Positions 1 to 11,252 of a DNA stretch of 64,000 nt are shown here, piece by piece. Under the pieces are notes generated by a model. The model worked only from the letters and a program-made list of their open reading frames with translations, was not told the DNA's origin and ran no database searches. The DNA is taken from NCBI GenBank assembly GCA_965240325.2, contig OZ251243.1, positions 930,001-994,000 on the forward strand, written 5' to 3'. Made by a program: the position numbers and the translations under genes. The stretch is from Rebecca billardiae RCC1528. Taxonomy: Eukaryota; Haptophyta. Within the stretch, counting starts at the first letter, position 1. Every line of letters begins with the position of its first letter.

Positions 1-925
1 GCCGTCGACGGACGACGGCACGGGCAGCCAGCTCGAGCTCGTCGTCACGCGCGCCGACGGCGTCGAGGCGTCCTACCCGAGCGGCTTCAAGTACCGCGCG
101 CTGTGCCGCGCGGGCGAGCGCCTGCTGGGCCGGCTGTGCGAGCCGTGCCCGATCGGGACGTACCGGCTCGCCTCGTCGGAGGACGAGGAGTCGTGCCTCT
201 CGTGCAAGGACAACCGGCTGCTCGACCCGGTGATGATCACGCGCGAGCCCGGCGCCAAGTCCGCCGACGAGTGCGTGTGCCCGCAGGGCATGTACGAGCG
301 AGCGCTCGGCGGCGGCGTGCGCGGCTGCTTCGGGTGCAACTCGTCGACGTCATGCGAGACTGAGGGGACGACGGTGCAGAGCATCGAGGTGCGCTCGGGC
401 TTCTGGCGCGCGGGCCGCGAGACGACCGACATCCGGCGCTGCCCGCGCGGCTCGCGCGCGTGCGTCGGCGGCAACGAGGCCACCAACGAGGTGGAGGGCT
501 CGCTGTGCGCGCCGCACCGCACCGGCGCATACTGCGACGCTTGCGCAAAGCATTACTACGTCGGCGACGGCGGCGACTGCGTGCGCTGCCCCGTGCCCTC
601 GCCGAGCGCGCGGGTCGCCGGGGTCGCCGCGCCGCTCGCCAGCGTCTGCCTCCTCATCCTGCTCTGGCACACGCGCGCGTACAAGGCGCTCGGCGCCGCG
701 GGCGGCTCGGACGGCGTCTCGTCGGCCAAGAGGCTGCTCGGGGAGTTTATCACGCCCGGAGCGATCGCGTCTGCCAAGGTGGCCTTCCGCGCGACGCTGG
801 CGTTCCTGCAGCTCGTGCTGCTCGTCTCGCGCGTGTACTCGGTCACGCTGCCCGCCAACTTTGAGGCGGTGCTCGAGCGCTTCCGATTCCTCTCGCTGGA
901 CAAGCTGGTGTGTGCGTGCGTGTGC

Positions 926-964
<39 letters not shown>

Positions 965-1682
965 TGTGTGCGTGCGTGCGCGTGTGCGTGCGTGTGTGCG
1001 TGCGTGCGTGTGTGTGCGTGTGTGCGTGTGTGCGCGCGCGCGTTCTTGCGTGCGTGCGCGCGCGCATGCGTGCTGCTGTGTGCTCCCGTGGCAGGGCCTG
1101 ACGCTCACCGCCCGCCCGCCCACACCCGCCCGCCCGCGCTCCCGCGCCCCGCGCGCGTCCGTCCGCGTCCGCGCGTGCGCGCGCTCGCGCGTGCGCTCGC
1201 TCCCGGCGCGCGCGCGCAGTACGTGCGAGGGCTCTCGTGCTACACGATCTGGGAGGGCTTCCACACCAACCTGTACGCCCTGGCGCTCGCGCCGTTCGCG
1301 CTGGGCGCGCTCACGCTCGCGGCGTGGGCGCTGCACGTGGGCTGGGTGCAGGGGGTGCAGGGGGCGCAGGAGGCCGCGAGCGCGCTCGCCGCGCGCGTGC
1401 GCGCTCGGCGCACGGCCCCTGTCGGTCCGGATGATCCGGATGCTGCGCAGGCCGCCTCGTTCGAGGCTGGCTCGTTCGAGGCCGCCGCGCCGCCCGCGGG
1501 TTCGTTCGAGAGGCCGCAGGCACACGCCGCGACGGCGGGCGCGGCCAAGGGCGGCCTTCAGCAGCTGTGGCGGGGCGCGAACGCGCCGGGCGGCGCCGAC
1601 GCGCCGCAGAGCTCGCCGGTCGTCGCCTTCGACGACACTGACCCCGTGGCGACGCCCGCGCCGGCCGAGTCCACTGGCGGAG

Positions 1683-1715
<33 letters not shown>

Positions 1716-4700
1716 CGCCGTCGTCGCCGCCGCCGCGCGCCGGCGCTGGCACGTCGCCCCTCCTCAGGCCGCCCGTGCCGAGCTCGCCGCCGCCCGCACC
1801 GGGCGCCTCGCCCGCCGGCTCGGCGGGCGGCAGCGTCCCCTCCTCGCCCGCGCCGTCGATAGGCCTGCTCGCCGCGCGCGAGGGCGGCGCGGAGCCGCCG
1901 GCCGCCGCGACGCCGGACCAGCTGCTCTTCTCGCAGGCGGTGCTCCGGCCCTTCCTCCTCGCGGCGTACTTTGTCCTGCCCACCGCCTCGGCGACGGTCT
2001 ACTCCTACTTCAACGCAGAGGTGGTGGACCGCGAGGCGGAGACCCCCGTGCGCTTCCTGCGCGCCGACTACTCGGTCAACTTTGACGACCCGGCGCACCA
2101 GTGGCACAAGCCGTTCGCGTGGCTCTTCCTCGTGCTCTACTCGTTCGTGCTGCCCGCGGGCCTCGCGGCCGCGCTGCGCTGGGAGTGGACGAGCCAGCGC
2201 TCGCCCGTCCGGCTGCTCGGCGTCGGCTATCGCCGCGAGACGGTCTGGTGGGAGGCGGTGGAGGCGCTGAGGCAGGTGATCCTGGTCGGCGGCGTCGCGC
2301 TCGTCCGGCCCGCGCGCCTCGTGGACGCGGACGCGGAGGGCGCCATGCCCGGCGACGACGAGACGTACGCCGCCTTCCTCAAGCTGCTCGCAGGCATCTG
2401 CGTCCAGATGTTCTACATCGCGACGGTCGCGTGGGTGCGCCCGCTCGACTCGAACGGGAACAACGCGATCGTGCTCCTCTCACACGTGGCGATGGCCCTG
2501 GTGCTCTCCGGCGCGCTCGCCGTGCACCTCACGGCGATGCTCGAGCAGGAGCTCGGCGGCGAGGGGGAGGAGATCGGCGGCGCGATCGGCGACCGCGTCG
2601 CGCTGTACAAGCGCACGCTCGGAGACTTCCTCACCGTCGCGCTCGTCGGCGTGCTCTGCGCGGCGGGGCTCGTCGTGCCGATCGAGATCCGGCGCGAGCG
2701 CAACCTGCCCGTGCTGCGCGACCGCGCGGACAAGTCGAGGATCATGGCCGCGCCGCTGCCGCCGGCGATCCGCGACCGCGCGAATCACGTCTTCATCTCG
2801 CACGGTGCGCGCCTACCGCCCCCGCCGCGCGCCGCGCGCGGGGCGCGGCCGAGACGCGCGCGGCGCGCGCCTGCCGCGCCGGCGGGACGCGGGCGGTGGG
2901 GCGGTCGCGTCGTGCTGCCCGCCCGCCCGCCTGACGCTCTGGCGCGCGCGCGCGCGCGGCGCCGCTGCACGCCTCGCCCGCCGCCTCGCCCGCAGTCTGG
3001 TCATCCGGGCAGGACCAGTCGAAGACGCTCAAGAAGGAGCTCGAGATGCTGATGCCCGGCCTCAAGGTGTTCCTGGACGTAGACAACCTCTCCAACCTGC
3101 ACGAGCTGGAGACGCTGGTCGAGAGCTCAGCCGTGGTCGTCTTCTTCTTGTCGCAGGGCTTCTTCTCGTCGGGCAACGTGCTGCGCGAGGTGCGCGCGGC
3201 CGTCGAGTCCCGGCGGCACATCTGCGTGGTGTACGAGACGAGCGCGATGCACGGCGGCGTGCCGCTCGAGTTGCTGCGGATGCAGTGCGAGGGCTGCGGC
3301 GACCCGGTCGTCTCGGCCGCGACGCCGCTGCTGTTCGAGGATTGCGAGCGCGTCGAGCCGCGCGCGGCGGGCCGCCCCGTCGCCTGGTACAGGGAGCGCT
3401 CGTACCTCAACGCCTCGCTGCTCGCCCTCGCCGAGCGGCTGCGCTCCGCGGGCTCGCTCGAGCCCGAGCGGCCCGCGGGCGTGCCCGCGAGCGCGCGCAC
3501 GCTGCAGATTGGCTTCTCCGACGCAAAGTCGACGCGTCTCGCCGGGCAGATGCGCAGTGTGGTGGCCGAGATGCTGCGCGAGCAGCACCTGCTACAGCTG
3601 CGCCCCGAGTACACCAAGCGGCAGCTACGGCTGCTCGGGCGCAAGCCCGAGGACGGCGCGGCGGCGCGCGGCGACACGCCAGGCAACACGCCGCCTGCCT
3701 CGCCGCTTGCGCGCGGGCGCAGCGCTCTCGGCCCCCTCCAGAGCAGCGGCGCGCCCTCCTCGCCCTCGCCCGGCGCGCGCCTCAGCACGCTCACGTCCCG
3801 GGTCTCGCGCGCCGCGACCGCTCGCGCGGAGGAGCTCCCGGACGGCACGCGCCGCGTGCGCTTCGACCGCTCGGTCGCGGGGCTCTTCTCCGCGCCCCTC
3901 GGCCTGCGCGACGCGGAGTACGTGCCCGAGCCCTCGTTGTGGCGCTCTGCGGGCACGGCCGTGCGACTGCTCGGCGCGGGCGCCCGGCTGTCGGCCGATG
4001 CGGCGGAGGAGGGCGCGGACGCCGAGAAGGGCGCTGCCTATCTGCACGGCCACGCTCAGGGGCAGGGGCCGCCGCCGCCGCAGCTGCTGCTGCTCCAGTC
4101 CGACACTTTCGGCTACGGCTGCCTCCTCGGTGAGCGCGCGCGCGCGCGAGCGCGCCGCACGACGCGCGGCGCCGCGCCGACGCGCTCCCTCGCACGCGCG
4201 CGCGCGCGCACGCGCACCCGGCTCACGCGGGCGCGTGCGGCCGCCCTGTGCGCACCGGCGCGCGCCGCGCGCTGCGCCGCGCAGACTCGGGCGTGCAGCT
4301 GGGCTACTTGCTCGAGAAGCTCGACGAGGGCGGCGTGCGCGGCGCGACGCGCGCTCTCGAGCGCCTGCAGAAGCGCGCCGCCGCGGCCGAGCGGCCGGGC
4401 GGGCCGGCGGGCGGCGGGAGCGCGCCACGCTCGCCGCCCAAGCGGCGTGCGGCGGACTCGATTGCGGAGGACGAGGAGGATGCGGAGGGCGGCGGCGCGG
4501 CGGGCGGGCGGGCGGCGCGCACCAGCAAGCGCGCGGCTCGACTCTCCTCGCCGCGGGAGTCGGGCGACGACGGCGACGCCGACGACGACGGCGTCGACGA
4601 CGACGGCATCAGCGACGCTGTCCCCCTGGTGCGGCTCATGGGCGGCCTCTCGCGGCTGTCGGTGCGAGTGTACATCACGTCGGACAAGAAGGTGAGCGAG

Positions 4701-5649
4701 CGAGCGCCACCGCGCACCGCCGCGCCGCGTGCGCGCGGCGACAGAGCCACGTCAGCGGCGCGTGCCCGCGCACCGCCGGGCGCTCTCGTGTCGTACACCG
4801 CTCCACCTGCCCCTGCGCCTGCCGCCCTCCCTCCGCCGGCGCGCGCGCGCACGAACACGCGCGCGCGCCGCCGCTGCCTCCCGCCAGGCGCGCGACCTGC
4901 CCCTCGCCGAGCCGCTCGCCCTCGGTCGGATCGTGCGCCTGCTCGACGTCGACCTGCGCGCGCTCGAACGCAAGGACCCGCGCACGCTCGGCCGCTCGAG
5001 CGCGTGGGCGTTCGGGCCGGAGCAGCGGCTCCTCGTCACGTGGCCGCGCACGCAGGGACTGGTCGAGCACCTGGTGAAGGTGATCAAGGCGCCCTCCGCC
5101 GGCGGCGACGGCGTGGCCGGCCGCATGGTCACCGCCATACTGGGCGACACGGCCGAGCCGTCGTACGAGGAATTTCGGCATATCTACTGGAGCGCGCCGC
5201 CCGAGCTCCGGCGCGGCGCGGTCGGGCAGGCGATCTTCGGGCCGCTCGCCGTGCCGATCCGCTCGGGCGTGCACGAGGAGGTCTCGCTGCACGAGCTGGC
5301 GGAGGCGTGCCACAAGGCGCTGGACATCCACCACGCGCGCGAGCTCTACGCTGCGTACGGCGGCCGGCGCCCGCCTGGCTGGGGCGGGCGGAAGGAGGAG
5401 ACGACGATGATGCGCGCGATCCACATGATGCCCTCCAGCATCCACTCCGTGCGCTCGCGCGCCGTCTCCAGGCAGCAGAGCACGGCCGGTGGCAGCAGCC
5501 GTGCGAGCGGCCGCTCGTCGTCGCGCTCGCCCCCGAAGCGCGCGGGCTCGAAGCAGGCGGCGCGGCCCGCGCCGCCGCGCGGCCGCGCGGTCTCGTCCAC
5601 AGCGGTGCAGCCGCAGCGCAAGAGCCACGCCGGGACGATGGGGATGTAG
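1..5649 (+). CDS. TIR-domain membrane receptor-like protein (5' partial, 5 exons in window)
   Basis: The gene enters the window already open. I place exons at 1-907, 1220-2804, 2996-4129, 4285-4691 and 4888-5649, all with GT-AG borders. Joined from base 2 they give 1598 codons without an internal stop, which supports the model. The visible product starts with a Cys-rich ectodomain (residues about 35-195) carrying CPIGTY-type GCC2/TNFR-like repeats. Hydrophobic segments follow near 203-226, 259-281, 320-344, 545-565, 602-621, 690-707, 719-743 and 774-792, with a Ser/Pro-rich insert between the third and fourth. Next comes a TIR-like domain (about 824-945) opening with HVFISH, continuing across an intron to GQDQS, then FLDVDNL and SQGFFSSGNVLREV. 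The Glu near 895 lies where NADase TIR domains keep their catalytic Glu. The last ~650 residues are acidic, basic and low-complexity stretches I do not recognise. I infer a surface receptor or channel-like protein with cytosolic TIR signalling; ligand and activity are unknown. Confidence 0.8.
908..1219 (+). other. Intron with (TGCG/TG)n repeat
   Basis: GT at 908 and AG at 1218-1219 bound 312 bases made of TGCG/TGTG repeats followed by a C-rich tract. The length is a multiple of three with no stop, so the reading frame stays open through it and would encode a Cys-Val-Arg run. I call it an intron because the flanks join a hydrophobic segment to ordinary protein and because composition changes abruptly at both borders. 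Confidence 0.8.
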
Positions 5650-6225
5650 AGTTAGCGCACGACAGTCATTCAGGTCAGCGGTGCCGCCGCCGTATGACAA
5701 TGATTGATGGCGCGGTGGCACTTATTCGTGCGCGTGGCGGAGATTTGCTGTAGTTATTATTATTAGTGTCCAAACAAAGCAGCTGCTGGTCGTGGCAATG
5801 CGCGGCTCGGGCGTGCGGCGGTAGGCGCGCAGCCGAGCGGCTTGCTGAGACGAGTTGGGCATCCTCTGCTGGAGGTCGAGGCGATAGGTGTCTCGGGCGC
5901 GCAGCTGTTGTGCGCTGCCGAGTCCTACCTCGCGCGGATCGAGGAGCGAGGTGCGCGCCGATGATGCCCGCTGAATGCCCCCTTTTGGGGCTCCGACGAG
6001 GCGGCAAGAGCCAGAGCAGCTCGCCTTGCCGAACGAAGTGGAATGGCTCGGAGGCGCCCGAGAAGCCACTCTCACTCCAGGTGATGCAGCAGCCAGCCGT
6101 GTACCCGTAGAAGGTTCATGACGAATTCTGCGAGCTGGGTGCAACAGAGTGAGAGGCCACACGGCGAGCCCCGCCGTCACGCAGCTCGTACACACTCAGT
6201 TATTGTACCAATAACACCACTTATT
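5650..6225. other. Intergenic gap
   Basis: Short open frames exist on both strands but show no recognisable family or codon pattern. It separates the receptor-like gene from dispersed repeat copy A. I see nothing else in it. Confidence 0.5.
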
Positions 6226-7817
6226 ATGGCCCGCGGTGCAGGGCGGAGCGCGCAGCGTGGAGCCCGCACCAGCGGGCCCGAACCACGTTTCAAAAAGATC
6301 TTTGATCAAAGAAAAAAGGGACGGGCCACGGGGGACGATTTTAGGGCTGGAGGAGACCGAGTTTCGAATTTTGAGACTCCCTTACAGGTGCATCCTCGTC
6401 GAAAAAGGACGCGTCCGCCGTCTTGAATAGTGAACAGAGGAATCAACGAAACCCACGCCCAAGTGTGCGAGGCAGGGTAATTGTGGGTAGACTCTCCTTA
6501 ATGTAGTGTGACCATAGTAAAATAATATGGCCTCGCCGCTGCAAGATGCCAAGAACGACCGTTGACATAATCGTCCAACCAACTTCAATAGTGCGAGACA
6601 TTGAAAATACCCGCCGCAGCTATCCGTATAGTCGGAGCCGGAGGGGGCGCGGCGCGCGCGGCGTGTTAGCGGCCCGCGTTTGTACGCCGCGGCTGCGGCT
6701 GCCAGGAGCTCCGAGGAGGCGAGCCACGAGCGACCGACGGGTGAGGACGGCGATGGGCAGGTGCGCGCGGCGAGTGGCGCCTGGAGCGCGCGGCTGCGGC
6801 GGGTCCCGACTGCCGTCGACATCGCGTTCGTGCCCCCGCTCACTCCGCGCGCCCCCGCCGCCCCGTGTCGATGCCTGCGCGCGGCCGCGCGCCCGGTCGC
6901 CGCGGGGCGCCCCGGCCGCGCCGCGGCAGCCGCCCTGTATTCGGGCTCTCGCAAGCTCGGGGGCAGCGGCGCCTGATGCCGGACTGATCGATCTCTGAGT
7001 CTTCGACTTCACCACGCGCCGCCCTTGCCATGCCTTTCCGGGGAGCGCCGACGATCCGAGTCCATCGTCGACGGTCGACTCTTCGAGCGAGGGCTACGCC
7101 TCGGAACTGAACGGCGGTACTCTACGAGGAGGACGAGCTGCGCGGGCGACGGTGGTGCGTGACGTCCCCAGAGCTGGCTGTGCCTCTGCAACGCGTGCCG
7201 AGCCTGATCGAGGTGTGTCAGCCCGTGCACGCGCGGCGTGCGCGAACGATCCGTGACTGGTGCCCGCTCGCACATCCGACCTCGGCACCGTGCTCCCTCG
7301 GGCTGTCAGCTCCGCGTGGCCTGGCGTGCACGTAGAGTTGCGCTCATGCGTCGATCACGCCTCGCGCCCGCCTGTCGGCCGTCGCGCAGGCGCTGGTCGA
7401 ACCCTACTCGGACCAGTGCAAATCATCTACTATCCTGGCGCTGCCGGTGCGTTAGTGACCCGCGGGACACCGGACAGCGCCACAGCGGTCAGTCAGCAGC
7501 AGCGGCCCGAACGAATCCGCGGCCCCGCACCGTGCTCCCTGGCTGTCAGCTTCGCGTGGCCTGGCGTGCACGTGGAGTCGCGCTCATGCGTCGATCACGC
7601 CTCGTCGCATCCGCCTGTACACAATCGGCGCCGCGCCGGCGGCTGCGAAGTGCGATGGGCCCGCGCCCGGCGCGGCGGGCGGCGGCGCGCCGCTGGAGTC
7701 TAGTTGTACGGGCATGCAACTCCGGGTCTGTCAATAGACGACTGCGATGGAGGGTGCACCGCCACCGCGGGCGGTGAACTACGTTCGTTCTACGGAAAAG
7801 GACCGCGGAACGCGGTC
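6226..7817. repeat. Dispersed two-block repeat, copy A
   Basis: Two blocks recur at 46375-48046 in the same order and orientation. Block 1 (about 6226-6376) contains a run around AAAAAGATCTTTGATCAAA. Block 2 (about 6720-7817) is more than 1 kb and close to identical to its partner apart from small indels. The stretch between the blocks differs between copies. Block 2 holds an internal duplication of about 80 bp (near 7301-7380 and 7541-7617, sharing GCGTGGCCTGGCGTGCACGT). I find no convincing protein in it. It may be a non-autonomous mobile element or a segmental duplication; no terminal repeats were found. Confidence 0.75.
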
Positions 7818-7920
7818 ATTATTATTATTATTATAACATATATAATATATATATTATAATTATATCATTGGCGCCATATTATTCATCCGCCGCCGCCGCC
7901 GCCGCGCATGATATATTCCG
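7818..7920. repeat. AT-rich low-complexity tract
   Basis: ATT and AT repeats followed by a short (GCC)n run, lying between repeat copy A and the tail of the DHHC gene. It stands out in otherwise GC-rich DNA. Confidence 0.7.
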
Positions 7921-8014
7921 CCGTTATTCGCGTCGGCACGACTCGGAGTTAAACTACCGCGGATCGTCGCGAGCTCGCTGCTAGCCAGCGCCATCACTGC
8001 GATGAGTGTGTCGG

Positions 8015-9331
8015 CTACAAGAGCTCCGTATACCCGCCGTCAACCGTGTGCGCGCGCGGGTTTGGCACAGGCTTGCTCAGCTCAAGCTTTGACGGCTCAA
8101 AGCATGCGCACAGGACACGGTACACGCGGTTCTTGCGCACAAGGTTCTTGCGCTCATTCGCCTTGCACCACTCTTTGGTCGTCACGTTTGAGCAGATGAG
8201 CGCCACGTGGAAGCACGTGAAGCAGCCGAGAACCTGTGCATCGCACGGCGCGGGCAGTGGGCGGCGGTCGCACAGGCGCCGCGGCAGCGCGCACGCACGC
8301 GCGTGAGGCAAGGCGGCCCAGGGCGTGCCAGAGGCCAGGGCCCGACCCGCCTTCTCCACATCCCACGGCCCTCGCACAGAGCGCGCGCCCAGCTGCGCAT
8401 CTCGCACGCGCGCACGCGCCCCCCCCACGCCCGCCCGCACCACGGAGACCAGCAGCGTGAAGAGCATCACCGCCGCGACGGCCATCGTCGCGATTCGGCT
8501 CGGTGAGAACCGCTCGCCCCATTCCCCGCCCGCAGTCACGACGATGCACGACGCGCCCATCAGCGCGGCGCAGAGGCTGATGCACGTGATGAAGGCGGTG
8601 AAGAAGCCGTAATTTCGCCGCCCGATGCAGTTGCCCACGAACTGACAGCCACCACGGCGCGCGCGGGCGCGCGGGGCACCGAGCGGGCGCCTGGTGAGCT
8701 CACAGCCTGCACGACATGAATGCGGCGCGCGCGAGGGCAGTCGCTGCGCACACGGGACGCGCGGCGCGAGCGCGCGCACCGGGCAGTGGTGATCCCAGTC
8801 ATTGACGCAGTTGTCGCAGTCCTTGCAGTGCGACGTGCCCGGCGGCCGGTAGATCTTGCATGTCCAGCACCACATCTCCGTGACGGAGACGCCATCCACC
8901 ACGCGGCGCCGCAGCGACTGGCCGTTCTCCTGCTGCCCGCCTGGCCTGCGCGGCTCGATGCCCGGGTCCGTGTACGAGGTGAGGAAGAGGAAGACGAGCG
9001 TCAGGCCGAAGAGCAAGCACAGCGTGACGAAGAGCGGCTTCACCTCCACGTACAGGTCCGCGCCCGCACCCCACATGAAGAGGGCCATCGGGATGCAGAT
9101 CAGACCGAGCGTGACGATTCGGAAGTTGTCGTCCTCCTTCGGGCCGGTCATTAGCCTGCCGCCACACATGAACCTGTTCTTCGACGGCCACAGCTTGTAC
9201 AGCGGCACGAGCGCGGGCTCCGGCGCTCGCCCGCCCCACTTGGAGGCGCCGTTGACGCCCATCGCATCAAAATGGGGCCCGCCCGCGCCGAGGAGTGCCG
9301 CGCACGCCTCCGGTGCTCCACGACCAAGCAC
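8015..9331 (-). CDS. DHHC-type protein S-acyltransferase (palmitoyltransferase)
   Basis: It transfers palmitate to protein cysteines in an endomembrane or plasma membrane. Exons on the minus strand are 9331-8780, 8641-8441 and 8233-8015, separated by GT-AG introns of 138 and 207 bp. The spliced product is 323 aa from 9331, or 300 aa from the inner ATG at 9262, which gives a more usual start. The Cys-rich domain is complete: CWTCKIYRPPGTSHC, then DHHCP at the end of exon 1 joined by splicing to FVGNCIGRRNYGFF. The TTxE motif appears as TTKEW after the fourth membrane segment, and the DPG motif follows the second. N-terminal LWPSKNRFMCGGR resembles plant and protist enzymes. The second intron keeps frame, so an unspliced reading would add 69 odd residues. 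It lies head to head with the FAM221-like gene. Confidence 0.93.
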   Translation of the reverse strand: MLGRGAPEACAALLGAGGPHFDAMGVNGASKWGGRAPEPALVPLYKLWPSKNRFMCGGRLMTGPKEDDNFRIVTLGLICIPMALFMWGAGADLYVEVKPLFVTLCLLFGLTLVFLFLTSYTDPGIEPRRPGGQQENGQSLRRRVVDGVSVTEMWCWTCKIYRPPGTSHCKDCDNCVNDWDHHCPVRALAPRVPCAQRLPSRAPHSCRAGCELTRRPLGAPRARARRGGCQFVGNCIGRRNYGFFTAFITCISLCAALMGASCIVVTAGGEWGERFSPSRIATMAVAAVMLFTLLVSVVRAGVGGARARVRDAQLGARSVRGPWDVEKAGRALASGTPWAALPHARACALPRRLCDRRPLPAPCDAQVLGCFTCFHVALICSNVTTKEWCKANERKNLVRKNRVYRVLCACFEPSKLELSKPVPNPRAHTVDGGYTELL

Positions 9332-9378
9332 GGTGTTTTTTCTGCGCTGATGGCCGGTGAAACCTCTCGCACGCTCGG

Positions 9379-10407
9379 ATGCCGTTCGTCACGCCGCAGA
9401 GCCGGGAGGAGATTGAGGCGGCCGTGGAGGCCTATGGCCCGGCGCCGGGCGGCGTCGCTCTTATGCGCCTCGAGGCCGCCGCCGCGGACGAGGCCATCGC
9501 CACCGGCGTGTACGTCACGTGGTGGAGCGCGCGCGCGCGCAAGGAGTGCGCTCGCGTCGCCGGCGCGTCGCGCTGCATGTGCGGCCACGCCCTGCACGAG
9601 CACCGCGAGCTCGACCGTCGGAATCCGCGCGCACCGCCGTGCGCGCAGTGCGGCTGCCGCGCGTACGACTTTGTGCCGCAGCGGCCCGAGGAGTGCGGCA
9701 TGTGGTGGCTGCCGCGGCGCCGAGAGTTCGACATCCGTACATGGCGCGCCCCGTGCCGGTGCAAGCACGGGCACGACGCGCACGACGCGCGCACCGGGCG
9801 CTGCGCGCGCTGCGCCTGCCGCGCCTTCGACGGCGACTACGCGTGCATCACGTGCGACGGCAGGCAGACGGACCACGAGACGCTCTTCGAGCTGGCTGAG
9901 GAGCGCGCGGCCGCGGGCAAGCCTACGGGCGAGGCCTTCCGACCGCTGGCGGAGTCGAGCTACCTGCAGGAGCGGGTGATCGGGCCCGGCGGCCGGGGCG
10001 GAGGGCGCGGCCGGGGCCGCGGCCGTGGGGCCACAGCCGCCGGCCGCGCTGGCGGCGGCGGGTACGCCGGCGCGGGCGGTGGAGGCGGGCGCACGCCTGA
10101 GCAGCGGCTGGAGGCGGGTGAGGTCAGCGCGCAGGAGTACCACAGGCTGATCGCGGCGGAGGCGGCGGGCGGCCCGTCTCAGCCGAGCGCGGCCGGCGAG
10201 CGCGGTGGCGGGGCACTGGCTCTCGCGCGGACGGTGCAGCCACCGCCGCAGCCACCGACTGTGCGCATGTGTGCGCTCGACCTGGGAGGTGGCACAACGG
10301 CTGCGGTGCTCACGAATGCGGGCGCGCCACTGCCGCAACCGGGGCGGACGGACTGGACGCGACCACGGCCGCGGGGTGCCCCGCAGCCGCGCAAGCCAGC
10401 CGAGTGA
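9379..10407 (+). CDS. FAM221-like cysteine/histidine-rich protein
   Basis: A 342-aa protein whose first 170 residues match the FAM221A/B pattern as I know it: CxCGHxxxEH, a CxxCxCRAYDFVPQRPEE segment, then CRCKHGHDAH, paired CxxC, and CDGRQTDHETLFE. The regularly spaced Cys and His suggest metal binding. From about residue 195 the protein becomes Gly/Arg-rich (RGRG-type repeats) and then low complexity, a tail that is probably lineage-specific. No signal peptide or membrane segment is seen. The molecular role of FAM221 proteins is poorly known. The ATG used is 48 bases from the outer start of the divergent DHHC gene, so the pair probably shares a promoter. Confidence 0.8.
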   Translation: MPFVTPQSREEIEAAVEAYGPAPGGVALMRLEAAAADEAIATGVYVTWWSARARKECARVAGASRCMCGHALHEHRELDRRNPRAPPCAQCGCRAYDFVPQRPEECGMWWLPRRREFDIRTWRAPCRCKHGHDAHDARTGRCARCACRAFDGDYACITCDGRQTDHETLFELAEERAAAGKPTGEAFRPLAESSYLQERVIGPGGRGGGRGRGRGRGATAAGRAGGGGYAGAGGGGGRTPEQRLEAGEVSAQEYHRLIAAEAAGGPSQPSAAGERGGGALALARTVQPPPQPPTVRMCALDLGGGTTAAVLTNAGAPLPQPGRTDWTRPRPRGAPQPRKPAE

Positions 10408-10535
10408 TACAGCCATACAGGCCGTGCTGGGGCCAACTGGACTCAAACGCACGTAGTGCTGGCCCTGGCCCAGGGCTACAGTCGCCGCGTTCCTCGGGAG
10501 CCGTATAGATTTCAGATTGATAGAAGTTGGATGGC

Positions 10536-10935
10536 CCAAGGGAGGTCCGGGGGCGCCGGGAGCTCCCAGCGAGCGGCCAGCGCGACGTCACTGCAAAGTT
10601 TTCCCTGAGCGCCGGCGGCGGCAGCGGCGAGGGCGAGTACTCCGCTGGCGGGGCGCGCACGGGGCACAGCGCTGCGGGCGCGGATGTGCCCGCAGAGCCG
10701 GCGCGCGCGGACGGGCTGTTGCGGGAGAGCACTCGGCGCCCTTCTGCGCCGCGCGTCTTGCGCCACGCCTCTTTCGCCTCGGCTCAGGGCAGCGCGCACA
10801 TGCGCGCCGCGTCAAGGCCAGCCTTGCCTGCGCCGCAGCCGACCGCGCGCGCGCCGTGCGCGGCGTGGTCGGGAAGGAACGGGCGCTGCCGCGGGGCGAG
10901 GTGGCGACACCATGCGCGCACGCCATGCCGCCCCG
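10536..10935 (+). repeat. Left arm of large inverted repeat
   Basis: About 400 bp that reappear in reverse complement at 11253-11653 with only a few substitutions and small indels. Arms and the ~317-bp spacer could form a long hairpin. There is no obvious transposase. Confidence 0.88.
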
Positions 10936-11252
10936 TGATGCCGCGAAAGGGCACGGCAGTAGATCTGCACAGCTGTTGACGAGTGCTGATCACTTGTCGT
11001 GCCAAGCCACGGACCTGAGCTCGAAGAAGATGATGAAAGAGCATCAGCGCGAGGAAAGCGTCGCATCCAGCACCTCTGCTTGACCACACGGTGATGAATA
11101 TCCATGTAAGAGTAGCCCGCGCGCCCGTCTGGCACTGTTCTGCGTCTCAATGATCGTCCCGGCAAGGGTCACGACCGCACGGCCGTGCACACCATTTGTG
11201 ACAAGTCAAAGAGGCATGCAAACGGACCGACGACACGCTCGTCAAGGCGTGG

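Noticed and set aside
350-2107. 585-codon minus-strand frame opposite the receptor-like gene
   Set aside because: High GC opens long antisense frames; its Arg/His/Thr content mirrors the plus-strand repeats and shows no family.
9151-10539. 462-codon minus-strand frame opposite the FAM221-like gene
   Set aside because: Arg/Ala-rich shadow; the plus strand has a coherent Cys/His pattern.
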